Positions 15,353 to 23,874 of a DNA stretch of 37,769 nt are shown here, in pieces. Made by a program: the position numbers and the translations under genes. The stretch's first letter is position 1. Every line of letters starts with the position of its first letter. The stretch is from Flavobacterium sp. UBA6195 (lineage in GTDB: Bacteria; Bacteroidota; Bacteroidia; Flavobacteriales; Flavobacteriaceae): the NCBI RefSeq assembly GCF_002422095.1, contig NZ_DITB01000040.1:1-37769 (forward strand), read 5' to 3'. The notes beneath the pieces are model-generated. The model was not told the DNA's origin. It was given only the letters and a program-made list of their open reading frames with translations, and did no database searches.

Positions 15353-15625
15353 TATCAATTCAGCACTTAAACCTGCATCTAATAGAGCAGAGCATTGTGG
15401 TTTTAATTCTTCCAGAGAACCTGTTTTAACCGTACATTTTCCTTTGTAATGAACTAAAATTGCACATTGTTCTGCTTGTAAATCATCATGATTGCATACT
15501 CGAACTAAAGTGTCAATTACATGATCAAATGTATTTACATCGTCATTATGTAATACAATTTCATGATTCAAACCAATAGCTTCTTCAACTAAAATTTCTT
15601 CTTTGATTTTTTCTATTGTACTCAT
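15350..15625 (-). CDS. clpS: ATP-dependent Clp protease adaptor ClpS
   Basis: The 91-residue protein carries the ClpS core: VLHNDDVNTFDHVIDTLVRV, CNHDDLQAEQCAILVHYKGK and VKTGSLEELKPQCSALLDAGLSAEL. The HNDD segment and the H-x-x-G-type segment (here VHYKGK) mark the N-degron pocket and ClpA/C contact. ClpS delivers N-end-rule substrates to ClpAP or ClpCP. The gene has its own promoter (15651-15681), a strong match to consensus. Confidence 0.95.
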   Translation of the reverse strand: MSTIEKIKEEILVEEAIGLNHEIVLHNDDVNTFDHVIDTLVRVCNHDDLQAEQCAILVHYKGKCTVKTGSLEELKPQCSALLDAGLSAELI

Positions 15626-15650
15626 TTTCTTTTTCTTATCGGTTGCGTAA

Positions 15651-15681
15651 CAAATTTATAATATTAATTATAAAATCCAAA
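15651..15681 (-). promoter_or_regulatory. clpS promoter
   Basis: On the minus strand TTTG (15681-15678), 19 nt, then TAAATTTG (15658-15651): a full match to the Bacteroidota consensus, 25 nt before the clpS ATG. Confidence 0.72.
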
Positions 15682-15684
15682 ATT

Positions 15685-16518
15685 CTATTTTTTAAATTTT
15701 AAAGCTACCCAATTGTTGCGTTCAAATTGCTTAACATAAGTTAAACCTTTAGAGGTACAACTTTCCGAAATCACAGGAATATCTTCAGTATAGAATCCAC
15801 TTAAGAATAAAATTCCGTTTTCGTTTAAACAAGCTACATATTGTTGCATATCGTTTAATAAAATATTACGGTTGATGTTAGCAATAATCACATCATATTT
15901 TTTACCCACTAATAAAGAAGCATCTCCTTCGTAAACCGAAATATGTTTGCAATTATTACGCTCTGCATTTTCAATTGAGTTTAAGTAACACCAATTGTCA
16001 ATATCAATAGCGTCAATAGGTTGTGCGCCTTTCATCTCAGCTAAAATGGCTAAAATGGCAGTTCCACATCCCATATCTAAGGTTTTCTTTCCTACTAAAT
16101 CCGTTTCTAACAAATGTTGAATCATCATGTGAGTGGTTTCATGATGACCTGTTCCAAAACTCATTTTAGGTTCAATTACGATGTCAAATTCAGCATTTGT
16201 TTTTTCATGAAATGGTGCTCTTACGTGACATTTTCCGTCTACATCAATGGGCTCGAAGTTTTTCTCCCATTCTTCATTCCAATTTACTTGCTCAATTTCT
16301 TCAAAAGTATATTCGATTTTAAATTCTGGATTATCTAAAATTTGAATATCTTCTAATATATTTGTATCCCATAGATCCTTTTGAACAAAGGCCGAAATTC
16401 CAGTTTCAGTTTCGATGAAGCTTTCAAATGCTTTTTCACCTAATTCTGCGATTAAAATTTCACTACCTAATTCTAATGGTTCTATGGTAAAATGATATCC
16501 AATGTATATATTTGACAT
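15685..16518 (-). CDS. prmA: Ribosomal protein L11 methyltransferase PrmA
   Basis: The protein has 277 residues from the ATG at 16518 (MSNIYIGYHF); the six-codon upstream extension is not needed. It has an N-terminal substrate-binding domain and a class I SAM methyltransferase core: FGTGHHETTHMMIQHL, then motif I LDMGCGTAILAILAEMKGA, IDIDNWCYLNSIENAERN, and motif IV IIANINRNILL. PrmA trimethylates L11 on the large ribosomal subunit. A TACCTTTG -7 element lies at 16541-16534, in the short region shared with the divergent porin gene. Confidence 0.94.
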   Translation of the reverse strand: MSNIYIGYHFTIEPLELGSEILIAELGEKAFESFIETETGISAFVQKDLWDTNILEDIQILDNPEFKIEYTFEEIEQVNWNEEWEKNFEPIDVDGKCHVRAPFHEKTNAEFDIVIEPKMSFGTGHHETTHMMIQHLLETDLVGKKTLDMGCGTAILAILAEMKGAQPIDAIDIDNWCYLNSIENAERNNCKHISVYEGDASLLVGKKYDVIIANINRNILLNDMQQYVACLNENGILFLSGFYTEDIPVISESCTSKGLTYVKQFERNNWVALKFKK

Positions 16519-16576
16519 AACGTTAATTTTTTGCAAAGGTAATATTTACTTAACATACTTAACCTTGTTTTAATGT

Positions 16577-16584
16577 TAAGTTTG
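16577..16584 (+). promoter_or_regulatory. Promoter -7 element of the porin gene
   Basis: TAAGTTTG matches TAnnTTTG and lies 25 nt before the ATG at 16610. The divergent prmA -7 element is only about 36 nt away, so the two promoters overlap back to back. No clear -33 box is seen. Confidence 0.5.
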
Positions 16585-16609
16585 CGCAAAATAAACAACA
16601 ACATAACAA

Positions 16610-17827
16610 ATGAAAAAATTAGTAACCTTTTTATTGCTTGTAATCAGCTTTATTGCTGTTGCTCAAGATGTAAAAGTAACCACAAAAGACAACGATTTAA
16701 AGTTGGCTGCACTTCCATATTATAGCTATGGAAAAGGATTAGGAATAACATCGCCAGATAGTTTATTTCAATTAAATATTCGTTTTAGAATGCAAAATCG
16801 TGTAACTTACATTCAAAATGAAGATGAGGATGCTGCTTATTCGGGAGAAATTAGGCGTTTGCGTTTGCGTTTTGATGGTTATGTAGGTAATCCACACTTT
16901 TTATATGTAATTCAACTTTCTTTCGCACCAGGTGATGTGGGTGAAATTCAAGATGGTGAAAACATCAATATCATTCGAGATGCAGCTGTTTTTTATCGCC
17001 CTAACAAACATTGGAGTTTTCTTTTTGGGCAAACCAAATTACCAGGAAATCGTCAACGTGTCAATTCATCAGGAGCTTTACAGTTAACCGATAGAAGTAT
17101 TAACAATGCTCGTTTTACTATAGACCGTGATTTTGGTTTTCAGGCTTATTACTTGAATGAGAACAAAGATAAATTCTCTTACAATGTAAAAACAGCAGTA
17201 ACTACTGGTGAAGGAAGAAACTGGACAAAATCTGCCGATGACGGAGTGGCTTTGACTGGAAAATTAGAATTAATGCCTTTTGGTTCGTTTAAAAAAGATG
17301 GAACCAATTTTGAAGGTGATGTGGCTCGTGAAGAACAGCCAAGATTATTATTGTCAGGAGCTTTTCATCAAAATAATTTAGCTAGAAGAACACAAGGGCA
17401 ACTTGGAAATGATTTATTCGAACAAAAAACTATGAAATCGATTTTGTTAGATGCGATGTTGAAATATAACGGTTGGGCTTTTATGTCGAGTTATATGTCA
17501 AGAACTGCAAAAGATCCAATCGCTTTTAATCCAGATGATATTACGGAATTTAATTATGTTCCTGTGGGAAGCGGAATGGATTATCAATTGAGTTATGTTT
17601 TCCCAACGAACTACGAAATCATTGGTCGTTTTTCTACACAAAATATGCATGATGATATCAAAGCATTAACACCTGATTCGAAACAATATTCATTAGGTGT
17701 CACCAAATATTTATGGGAACATGCTTTCAAGTTACAAGGAGAAGTTACTTTGAGTGATTTGAATTATTTCGATGGTACAAACAAACAAAATTGGTACGTT
17801 CGTTTTCAATTAGAAATCGGAATCTAA
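16610..17827 (+). CDS. Phosphate-selective-type porin (OprO/OprP family)
   Basis: The 405-residue protein has a signal peptide (MKKLVTFLLLVISFIAVAQ, cut after residue 19) and a barrel-type mature sequence. The region with RFRMQNRVTYIQ, EIRRLRLRFDGYVGNPHFLYVIQLSFAPGDV and FGQTKLPGNRQRVNSSGALQ is typical of the porin O/P family. The final strand ends in a hydrophobic LEIGI. In Pseudomonas these porins take up phosphate or polyphosphate; the substrate in Bacteroidota members is often not known. It is monocistronic, with its own promoter and terminator. Confidence 0.88.
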   Translation: MKKLVTFLLLVISFIAVAQDVKVTTKDNDLKLAALPYYSYGKGLGITSPDSLFQLNIRFRMQNRVTYIQNEDEDAAYSGEIRRLRLRFDGYVGNPHFLYVIQLSFAPGDVGEIQDGENINIIRDAAVFYRPNKHWSFLFGQTKLPGNRQRVNSSGALQLTDRSINNARFTIDRDFGFQAYYLNENKDKFSYNVKTAVTTGEGRNWTKSADDGVALTGKLELMPFGSFKKDGTNFEGDVAREEQPRLLLSGAFHQNNLARRTQGQLGNDLFEQKTMKSILLDAMLKYNGWAFMSSYMSRTAKDPIAFNPDDITEFNYVPVGSGMDYQLSYVFPTNYEIIGRFSTQNMHDDIKALTPDSKQYSLGVTKYLWEHAFKLQGEVTLSDLNYFDGTNKQNWYVRFQLEIGI

Positions 17828-17846
17828 TTTTTAAAATACATAATTT

Positions 17847-17885
17847 AAAAACCACATTTCAATAATTGATTTGTGGTTTTTTGTT
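17847..17885 (+). terminator. Terminator after the porin gene
   Basis: AAAACCACA pairs with TGTGGTTTT around an 18-nt spacer (which can partly pair itself), followed by TTGTTTT. Confidence 0.72.
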
Positions 17886-17890
17886 TTCTG

Positions 17891-17932
17891 AATTTCGGAA
17901 TTCTAATTTCGGAATTCTAATTTCTAAATTCT
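17891..17932. repeat. Tandem 14-bp repeat, three units
   Basis: AATTTCGGAATTCT occurs twice in a row (17891-17904, 17905-17918), followed by a variant AATTTCTAAATTCT (17919-17932). It occupies the region just upstream of the -7 element of the CvfB-like gene, where a -33 box would be expected, so copy number might affect its promoter. Confidence 0.85.
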
Positions 17933-17947
17933 AATTTTTAAAATGCT

Positions 17948-17955
17948 TACCTTTG
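17948..17955 (+). promoter_or_regulatory. Promoter -7 element of the CvfB-like gene
   Basis: TACCTTTG matches TAnnTTTG. It lies inside the longest open frame, whose first ATG is at 17943, so transcription from here favours the downstream ATG at 17976 as the true start. Confidence 0.5.
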
Positions 17956-17975
17956 CGCTTTATTTATTTTTATTT

Positions 17976-18812
17976 ATGTTACACATAGGACAGTTCAATA
18001 CGTTAAAAATTCTTAGAGATACAAAAGTTGGTTTGTTTTTAGGAAGCGAAGACACACAAGAAGATGATGTTTTATTGCCAAATAAATACGTTCCAAAAGA
18101 ATTTACTATTGGCGATGATTTAACCGTATTTGTGTATTTAGATTACGAAGAACGCCCTGTTGCAACTACGTTAAAACCTTATATTAAGTTGAACGAATTT
18201 GCGCATTTGAAAGTAAATTACATCAACAAATTTGGAGCTTTTTTAGATTGGGGATTGGAGAAAGATTTGTTTGTTCCGTTTAAAGAACAAGCACGCCCAA
18301 TGGAAGAAGGCAAACGTTACTTGGTTTACATGACTATGGATGAAAAAACTAATCGTTTGGTAGCTTCGAGTAAAACCAATCAGTTTTTGAGTAATGAAAA
18401 TTTAGATTTACAACGCAACGAAGAAGTAGATATTTTAATTTCTCACATTACTGAAGGCGGAATCAATTGCATCATCAATCAAAAACACAAAGGTTTAGCG
18501 TATAAAAATGAAGTGTATGATGATGTAAAACCCGGAATGAAAACCAAAGGGTATATCAAAAACATTCGTCCTGATGGTAAAATTGATGTCATGCTACGTA
18601 AAGTAGGAGTAGAGGCAATCGAACCTTCTTCGCAAATAATTTTAGACGAATTAAAAGCCAATCGTGGTTTCTTACGATTAACGGATAATTCCCATCCTGA
18701 AGATATTAAAACGGTATTGAAAATGAGTAAAAAGAATTTCAAAAAAGCCGTTGGAAATTTATACAAACAAAAACTTATCGAAATCAAAGAAGACGGGATT
18801 TATTTGGTTTAG
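17976..18812 (+). CDS. CvfB-like S1 RNA-binding protein
   Basis: The protein has 278 residues from the ATG at 17976. The 11 codons above it (MLTFALYLFLF) contain the -7 element and are rejected as coding. The protein resembles the CvfB/YitL family: an N-terminal S1-like fold (IGQFNTLKILRDTKVGLFLG), an S1 domain (LKVNYINKFGAFLDWGLEKDLFVPFKEQ), a further S1-like repeat (GYIKNIRPDGKIDVML) and a C-terminal winged helix with IKTVLKMSKKNFKKAVGNLYKQKLIEI. The family binds RNA; CvfB affects virulence gene expression in Staphylococcus. Confidence 0.87.
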   Translation: MLHIGQFNTLKILRDTKVGLFLGSEDTQEDDVLLPNKYVPKEFTIGDDLTVFVYLDYEERPVATTLKPYIKLNEFAHLKVNYINKFGAFLDWGLEKDLFVPFKEQARPMEEGKRYLVYMTMDEKTNRLVASSKTNQFLSNENLDLQRNEEVDILISHITEGGINCIINQKHKGLAYKNEVYDDVKPGMKTKGYIKNIRPDGKIDVMLRKVGVEAIEPSSQIILDELKANRGFLRLTDNSHPEDIKTVLKMSKKNFKKAVGNLYKQKLIEIKEDGIYLV

Positions 18813-18813
18813 T

Positions 18814-19098
18814 ATGGCAACAAAAAACAAAATATATCTTTTACTTAGTATTGTTGTTTTAGTAATGATTTTCGTTGCTATTTTCCAAAATTTTGAAACC
18901 ATTCATTTTATCGGTTTTGAAACCGAAATTATCTGGATTCCGATTTGGATTGCAGTAGTAATTTTACCTCTTTTAAACTTATATGAAATTGCAGTAAATA
19001 CTGAGGGTTATAACAAGTATTATTGGTTCGCGCTTGTAATCAATTTAATTTCTATTTTCTTTATTTTGAGATATTTTGAAATAGAGTTGCTTTCCTAA
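18814..19098 (+). CDS. Small membrane protein of unknown function
   Basis: The 94-residue protein starts at the ATG at 18814, 1 nt past the stop of the CvfB-like gene, so the two are co-translated. It has three membrane segments (about residues 7-24, 34-53 and 68-88) with aromatic residues at their ends. I recognise no family. The frame is open further upstream, but that part overlaps the previous gene. Confidence 0.7.
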   Translation: MATKNKIYLLLSIVVLVMIFVAIFQNFETIHFIGFETEIIWIPIWIAVVILPLLNLYEIAVNTEGYNKYYWFALVINLISIFFILRYFEIELLS

Positions 19099-19117
19099 AC
19101 TTTTCCTAAATTAGTAT

Positions 19118-19144
19118 TTTGTATTCTTTTTATTATTACATTTG
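19118..19144 (+). promoter_or_regulatory. Possible promoter of the DODA-family gene
   Basis: TTTG (19118-19121), 15 nt, then TACATTTG (19137-19144), 19 nt before the ATG at 19164. The -7 box is a full match, but the spacer is shorter than usual. Confidence 0.45.
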
Positions 19145-19163
19145 TATATACAAATATTAATTT

Positions 19164-20042
19164 ATGAATCGCAAGAATTTCATAACTTTACTTTCAGGAG
19201 GAATCGCTATGGCAAGTATACAACCGTTCTACGATTGGACAAAAGGATTAGGAGAAGAAGAGGAGAAGATGCCCGTTTTATTCATCGGACATGGTTCGCC
19301 TATGAATGCTATTGAAGATAATGCGTTTTCACAACGTTGGCAACAAATGGGGAAGGAAATTCCGACACCAAAAGCAGTGGTAGTCGTTTCAGCGCACTGG
19401 TTAACAAAAGGTACAATGGTTACGGCAATGTCAAATCCAAAAACGATTCACGATTTTGGAGGCTTTCCGCAAGCGTTATTTGATGTGCAATACCCAGCAC
19501 CTGGAAGTCCTGAATTGGCGACTGAAATTCAAAAATTGATTACCAATCCTGCGGTGGAATTAGACCACGATTGGGGATTGGATCACGGAACTTGGTCGGT
19601 AGTAAAACACATGTATCCTGATGCGGATATTCCGGTTTTGCAATTGAGTATTGATTATTACAAACCTGCGGCTTATCATTATGAATTAGCAAAACAATTA
19701 TTAGCACTTCGTAAAAAAGGCGTTTTAATTATCGGAAGCGGGAATATGGTACACAATTTACGAATGGTAGCTTGGGATAAACTTAGCGAACCTGAGTATG
19801 GATTTGATTGGGCTTTAGAAATGAATGATATTTTTAAAAATAAAATTTCAAACGGCTTTCATAAAGAGTTAATTCAATATGAAAAATTACATAAAGCTGC
19901 AACGTTAGCTATACCAACACCCGACCATTATTATCCATTGTTATACATTTTAGCACTTCAAACAGATAATGATAAAGTAGAATTCTTTAATGATAAAGCG
20001 GTTGGAGGTTCGTTAACGATGACTTCTGTGAAAATAGGCTAA
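19164..20042 (+). CDS. DODA-type extradiol aromatic ring-opening dioxygenase (YgiD family)
   Basis: The 292-residue protein matches the class III extradiol dioxygenases of the YgiD/DODA type. Metal-binding and active-site segments are visible: FIGHGSPMNAI, VVVSAHWLTKG, THDFGGFP-like IHDFGGFPQALF, and LDHGTWSVVKHMYPDADIPV. Family members open catechol rings such as DOPA. The first 25 residues (NFITLLSGGIAMASIQPF) look like a signal or membrane segment, which is unusual compared with cytoplasmic E. coli YgiD. Its stop abuts the stop of the convergent serine hydrolase gene with no spacer. Confidence 0.9.
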   Translation: MNRKNFITLLSGGIAMASIQPFYDWTKGLGEEEEKMPVLFIGHGSPMNAIEDNAFSQRWQQMGKEIPTPKAVVVVSAHWLTKGTMVTAMSNPKTIHDFGGFPQALFDVQYPAPGSPELATEIQKLITNPAVELDHDWGLDHGTWSVVKHMYPDADIPVLQLSIDYYKPAAYHYELAKQLLALRKKGVLIIGSGNMVHNLRMVAWDKLSEPEYGFDWALEMNDIFKNKISNGFHKELIQYEKLHKAATLAIPTPDHYYPLLYILALQTDNDKVEFFNDKAVGGSLTMTSVKIG

Positions 20043-21224
20043 TTATTCGCCTTCTTCTGCATTAAATTTAAACGGATAATCGCCAAATTTTGGAGCTAAA
20101 CGTTTTGTTTGATAGGTTTTACGAGTAAACTTATTCGATAACGCAATAATGGTAACTGAATCTTTGTGAAGTGTAACCATTGATGAAGTATTTCCATGCC
20201 ACCAACCGTTGTGAAAGAAGTATTTTTGACCCGTTTCAAATTCTAACATTCGAATCCCTAAGCCGTAGTTTTTGGTGCCTTTTCTTTCGTAGCTGTAGCC
20301 TTTGTACATTTCCTCTTTCATTTTAGCGCTCAAGAATTTGTCGGAATATAAGGCCAAATCAAATTTCAGTAAATCGCGTGGAGTAGAATAGATATTTTTA
20401 TCACCATATACTTGATCCAAAAACTCAAAAGCCAAACGTAAATAGTTGTTTTTGTAAGATTGACTCACTTCGTCTTTCTTGTTTAAATCATCAAAAACGA
20501 AAGTATTTTTCATATCCAAAGGATCAAAAATCATTTCTTGAAGTACTTTTGGATACGTTTTGTTGGTTACTTTTTCGATGATTAAAGCTAATAAAGCATA
20601 ATTCGTATTGCAATAACCAAAACGTGTTCCTGGTTTTGATTCTAATCCAATATCTTTGGTAGCTAAAAGTGTTAAAACATCTTGATTGGTTAATGTTTTC
20701 TTTTTATCCCAAACACCTTTATCATCTGTAAAATAAGCATAATTTCTCAAACCACTTCGATGACTTAATAACATTCTAACTGTAGTTTCTTCGTGCGGAA
20801 ATTCAGGTAAAATTGATTTTACTGTAGCGTCTAATTCTAGTTTTTTTTGATCGACTAATTTCAAAACTGTTACTGCTGTAATAATTTTACTTACCGATGC
20901 GATGTGTAAAGGAGTACTTTCTTTAATCGAATCGCCTTTTTCTTTGTAGGCATAGCCACTATAATTTTCATATAGGATTTCTCCATTTTTAGCTACTAAA
21001 AACGACCCGCTAAAATCTTTTGAATTAAATTTTTTATCATAGAAAGCTTCTACTTCATTTCCCATTCGTTTTTTATAGATGGTAGTTAGAGGAGTAAAGT
21101 TTACAGCGTATTCAGAAACATTACCTTCTTTATCTTTCAAGGTAGATTCTTTGTTTTCGTCGGGTTTATTTTGGCAATTAAAAAGTAATAGGCTTAAACC
21201 TACAAGTACTATTTTATTCAACAT
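20043..21224 (-). CDS. Serine hydrolase lipoprotein, class C beta-lactamase fold
   Basis: The 393-residue protein has a lipoprotein signal (LVGLSLLLFNC, lipid cysteine at residue 17). The penicillin-binding/beta-lactamase fold shows the S-x-x-K motif in HIASVSKIITAVTVL, the Y-x-N motif in GYCNTNYALLALI, and a final HNGWWHG motif in place of KTG. Such proteins act as D-Ala-D-Ala peptidases or esterases as often as beta-lactamases. It begins 11 nt inside the upstream PH-domain gene, so the two are coupled. The substrate is unknown. Confidence 0.87.
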   Translation of the reverse strand: MLNKIVLVGLSLLLFNCQNKPDENKESTLKDKEGNVSEYAVNFTPLTTIYKKRMGNEVEAFYDKKFNSKDFSGSFLVAKNGEILYENYSGYAYKEKGDSIKESTPLHIASVSKIITAVTVLKLVDQKKLELDATVKSILPEFPHEETTVRMLLSHRSGLRNYAYFTDDKGVWDKKKTLTNQDVLTLLATKDIGLESKPGTRFGYCNTNYALLALIIEKVTNKTYPKVLQEMIFDPLDMKNTFVFDDLNKKDEVSQSYKNNYLRLAFEFLDQVYGDKNIYSTPRDLLKFDLALYSDKFLSAKMKEEMYKGYSYERKGTKNYGLGIRMLEFETGQKYFFHNGWWHGNTSSMVTLHKDSVTIIALSNKFTRKTYQTKRLAPKFGDYPFKFNAEEGE

Positions 21225-21660
21225 AAGGCGTATTCTTAAACGTAATATTTGGATTTAGGCGTTGCAATGTAGCAATAAATTCTTCTTGTTTTTCAGGTGA
21301 AATGTAAATATCATCATATTTATTATAGGTAATAATTAAACCAATATGACTCAATGCTGGTTTCCAAATAGTTGGTACGTAAATTCCTTTGTGATATTCA
21401 ATTTTAGAAATTTTAGTAATATCAATTTTTCCATAAAACGGACCCGATTTCCAATGTAAATCCGAGTTTTCAATTCTATAGTATGTACTTGTAAAGAGCC
21501 ATAAAAAAAATAAAATAATCAAGAAATGCATCGTAAATAATACAACTAATGGCTCGTACGAGTCTTCAAAAAGAGCAGGAATTGTTAAGAGTAATAAAAA
21601 TAAGATTACTCCAACATAAATGTATTTGTTTAATTTACTTACTGCCGATTTGAAAATCAT
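21214..21660 (-). CDS. Membrane protein with bacterial PH domain
   Basis: The 148-residue protein has two membrane segments (about residues 14-30 and 38-58) followed by a soluble domain. The pattern YYRIENSDLHWKSGPFYGKIDITKISKIEYHKG and the end ISPEKQEEFIATLQRLNP are typical of the short bacterial PH-type modules that follow membrane hairpins. The role is unknown. The 3' end overlaps the serine hydrolase gene by 11 nt. Confidence 0.72.
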   Translation of the reverse strand: MIFKSAVSKLNKYIYVGVILFLLLLTIPALFEDSYEPLVVLFTMHFLIILFFLWLFTSTYYRIENSDLHWKSGPFYGKIDITKISKIEYHKGIYVPTIWKPALSHIGLIITYNKYDDIYISPEKQEEFIATLQRLNPNITFKNTPYVE

Positions 21661-21839
21661 TACGATAATATTTTGAAAATCATAAAATTAATGAAAATGA
21701 TGAAATGCTTGAAAATTACTTTAGATGTTAGATATGAAATATTCTAATTATCTACTTTTGGACTTGCAATATAATGCAAAAAATGAATTATTTTTACAGA
21801 AAATTACATTTAATAAAATTGACTTAAATATTTGAAAAA

Positions 21840-22679
21840 ATGAGCAAAATAGAATGGAAAACCGTTAGAGAATTTGAAGATATTACGTATAAAAAATGCA
21901 ATGGTGTTGCCCGAATCGCTTTCAATCGTCCTGATGTTAGAAATGCTTTTCGTCCGAAAACTACTGCCGAATTAATTCAGGCATTTTATGACGCACAAGA
22001 AGATACCTCAATTGGAGTTGTATTATTGTCTGCAGAAGGTCCAAGTTCTAAAGATGGCATTTGGAGTTTTTGTAGTGGTGGCGACCAAAAAGCGCGTGGA
22101 CACCAAGGTTACGTAGGAGAGGATGGTTACCACAGATTAAACATTTTGGAAGTACAACGTATGATTCGTTTTATGCCAAAAGCGGTAATTTGTGTCGTTC
22201 CAGGATGGGCTGTTGGTGGCGGACATTCACTTCACGTAGTTTGTGATTTGACTTTAGCGAGTAAAGAACACGCGATTTTCAAACAGACTGATGCTGACGT
22301 AACGAGTTTCGATGGAGGCTACGGTTCGGCTTACTTAGCTAAAATGGTGGGACAAAAGAAAGCCAGAGAAATTTTCTTCTTAGGTAGAAATTACTCGGCT
22401 CAAGAAGCTTTCGAAATGGGAATGGTAAATGCAGTTATTCCTCATGCGGAGTTAGAAGTTACGGCTTATGAGTGGGCACAAGAAATCTTAGCAAAATCTC
22501 CAACCTCAATCAAAATGCTAAAATTTGCCATGAATTTAACAGATGATGGAATGGTAGGCCAACAAGTTTTTGCTGGTGAAGCGACTCGTTTAGCTTACAT
22601 GACAGACGAAGCCAAAGAAGGAAGAGATGCGTTCTTAGAAAAACGTAAACCAAATTTTGAAAAGAAATATTTGCCATAA
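21840..22679 (+). CDS. menB: 1,4-dihydroxy-2-naphthoyl-CoA synthase (MenB)
   Basis: The 279-residue protein is of the crotonase fold and closes the second ring in menaquinone synthesis, converting o-succinylbenzoyl-CoA to dihydroxynaphthoyl-CoA. Clear family motifs are ARIAFNRPDVRNAFRPKT, SFCSGGDQKARG (oxyanion hole and substrate binding), GWAVGGGHSLHVVCDLTLAS and DVTSFDGGYGSAYLAKMVGQ. The C-terminus EKRKPNFEKKYLP is also typical. It lies 7 kb before menC with menA between, interleaved with non-men genes. Confidence 0.96.
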   Translation: MSKIEWKTVREFEDITYKKCNGVARIAFNRPDVRNAFRPKTTAELIQAFYDAQEDTSIGVVLLSAEGPSSKDGIWSFCSGGDQKARGHQGYVGEDGYHRLNILEVQRMIRFMPKAVICVVPGWAVGGGHSLHVVCDLTLASKEHAIFKQTDADVTSFDGGYGSAYLAKMVGQKKAREIFFLGRNYSAQEAFEMGMVNAVIPHAELEVTAYEWAQEILAKSPTSIKMLKFAMNLTDDGMVGQQVFAGEATRLAYMTDEAKEGRDAFLEKRKPNFEKKYLP

Positions 22680-22702
22680 CTAAGAGAATAGAATAAAGAC
22701 TC

Positions 22703-23293
22703 ATGAAAAAAATCGCATTCGGGTTACTAGTATTGTTGGGTAATGTATCATTAGCTCAAGAAAATACAGACGTTAAAAAAGAGACTAAATTTCAAGTAGG
22801 AGTTCATTACGTTGGAAATCTTCGTAATGAAAACATTATTAGTGACGGTTTTAATGGAATTGTCGGTATTTCCGCTAATTACGCAATTTATCAAAATGAA
22901 ATGATTTCGATTTTTGGAGGTTTGAATATCGACTATTTGCAATCTAGAGATTTATTTTTACAAAATGATATCCTAATTTGGAACCCCAATGCTAGTATTG
23001 AAGTTGACGTTTTTAAAGGTAAATTAAAACCGTTCTTTGGTATAGGATATGCTTTTTTTTCAAATGATTTCAAATATGTTACTGGTATTTCTGACCCAAT
23101 GGATCCAGCAATAACAATACGAGAAAAAAAACTTAACTTCAATGGTTTAACAATTAATCCGGGTTTAAAATATCATGTTTCTGATTTGTTTTTTATAGAA
23201 GGTAATTACAAATATTTTCCAATAAATTCTAATGATTTTGATGGAGCTGCTAATACGCATTTTATCAATTTAGGTCTTGGCTTTAAATTTTAA
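22703..23293 (+). CDS. Secreted, probable outer-membrane beta-barrel protein
   Basis: The 196-residue protein has a signal peptide (MKKIAFGLLVLLGNVSLAQ). The mature sequence has alternating hydrophobic strands (VGISANYAIYQNEMISIFGGLNIDYL, LKPFFGIGYAF, NPGLKYHVSDLFFIEGNYKYF) and ends LGLGFKF, with the terminal aromatic expected of an outer-membrane barrel. It is about the size of an eight-stranded barrel. It is 23 nt downstream of menB and 2 nt upstream of the next gene, so it belongs to an operon. The role is unknown. Confidence 0.78.
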   Translation: MKKIAFGLLVLLGNVSLAQENTDVKKETKFQVGVHYVGNLRNENIISDGFNGIVGISANYAIYQNEMISIFGGLNIDYLQSRDLFLQNDILIWNPNASIEVDVFKGKLKPFFGIGYAFFSNDFKYVTGISDPMDPAITIREKKLNFNGLTINPGLKYHVSDLFFIEGNYKYFPINSNDFDGAANTHFINLGLGFKF

Positions 23294-23295
23294 AT

Positions 23296-23874
23296 ATGAA
23301 AGAATTCACCAATAATTCCATCGACTTAAACCAACTTCCGAAATTCGAAGAAGTGCAATTGAAAGGTTTAAATCCCAAGTATATTACAGTTTTACTTTTT
23401 AATTTTTCATTGCTTTTACTATTGGTTATTGGAGGATTTTCAGCCTTGTTTTACTTCAATCAAGATGCTTTTTCCAATATAATTTGGATGGCAATTTTAG
23501 TTGGACTAGTATTGTTTTTAGCAGGATTAGTTGTGTTTACAAAATTTAGTTTTCAGAAAAAAGGGTATGCTTTTAGAGAACACGACGCCATTTATAAATC
23601 GGGATTAATTTCGGAGACTACGACGATTATTCCTTTTAATAGAGTACAGCATGTTGCTTTGCATCAGGGATTTATTTCTAGAAAATTAGGTTTGGCTTCT
23701 GTTGAATTATTCACCGCTGGTGGTAGTAGTTCGGATTTAGAAATTCCTGGTTTGCTTTTGGCTGATGCCCAAATCATTAAGAATTTGGTTTCCCAAAAAA
23801 TTAATCCGCCCAAGCAAGACGAACCCATTGAAGTAGTACCAACAGAAACTCTGTTATCTGAAGAACATGAATAA
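23296..23874 (+). CDS. PH-domain membrane protein (YdbS-like)
   Basis: The 192-residue protein has two membrane segments (about residues 30-49 and 57-81) followed by a bacterial PH domain (bPH_2) with YAFREHDAIYKSGLISETTTIIPFNRVQHVALHQGFISRKLGLASVELFTAGG. This is the YdbS half of the YdbS/YdbT pair, known in Bacillus as envelope proteins. The 3' end overlaps the YdbT-like gene by 8 nt. Confidence 0.88.
   Translation: MKEFTNNSIDLNQLPKFEEVQLKGLNPKYITVLLFNFSLLLLLVIGGFSALFYFNQDAFSNIIWMAILVGLVLFLAGLVVFTKFSFQKKGYAFREHDAIYKSGLISETTTIIPFNRVQHVALHQGFISRKLGLASVELFTAGGSSSDLEIPGLLLADAQIIKNLVSQKINPPKQDEPIEVVPTETLLSEEHE

Noticed and set aside
20040..20045. Missing bases at the junction of convergent genes
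   Set aside because: The two stop codons abut without a spacer, which is unusual but leaves both proteins at normal length; no frameshift is indicated.
20043..21224. True AmpC beta-lactamase
   Set aside because: The S-x-x-K and Y-x-N motifs are present, but the final motif is HNG rather than KTG and the protein is a lipoprotein, so resistance activity is not supported.
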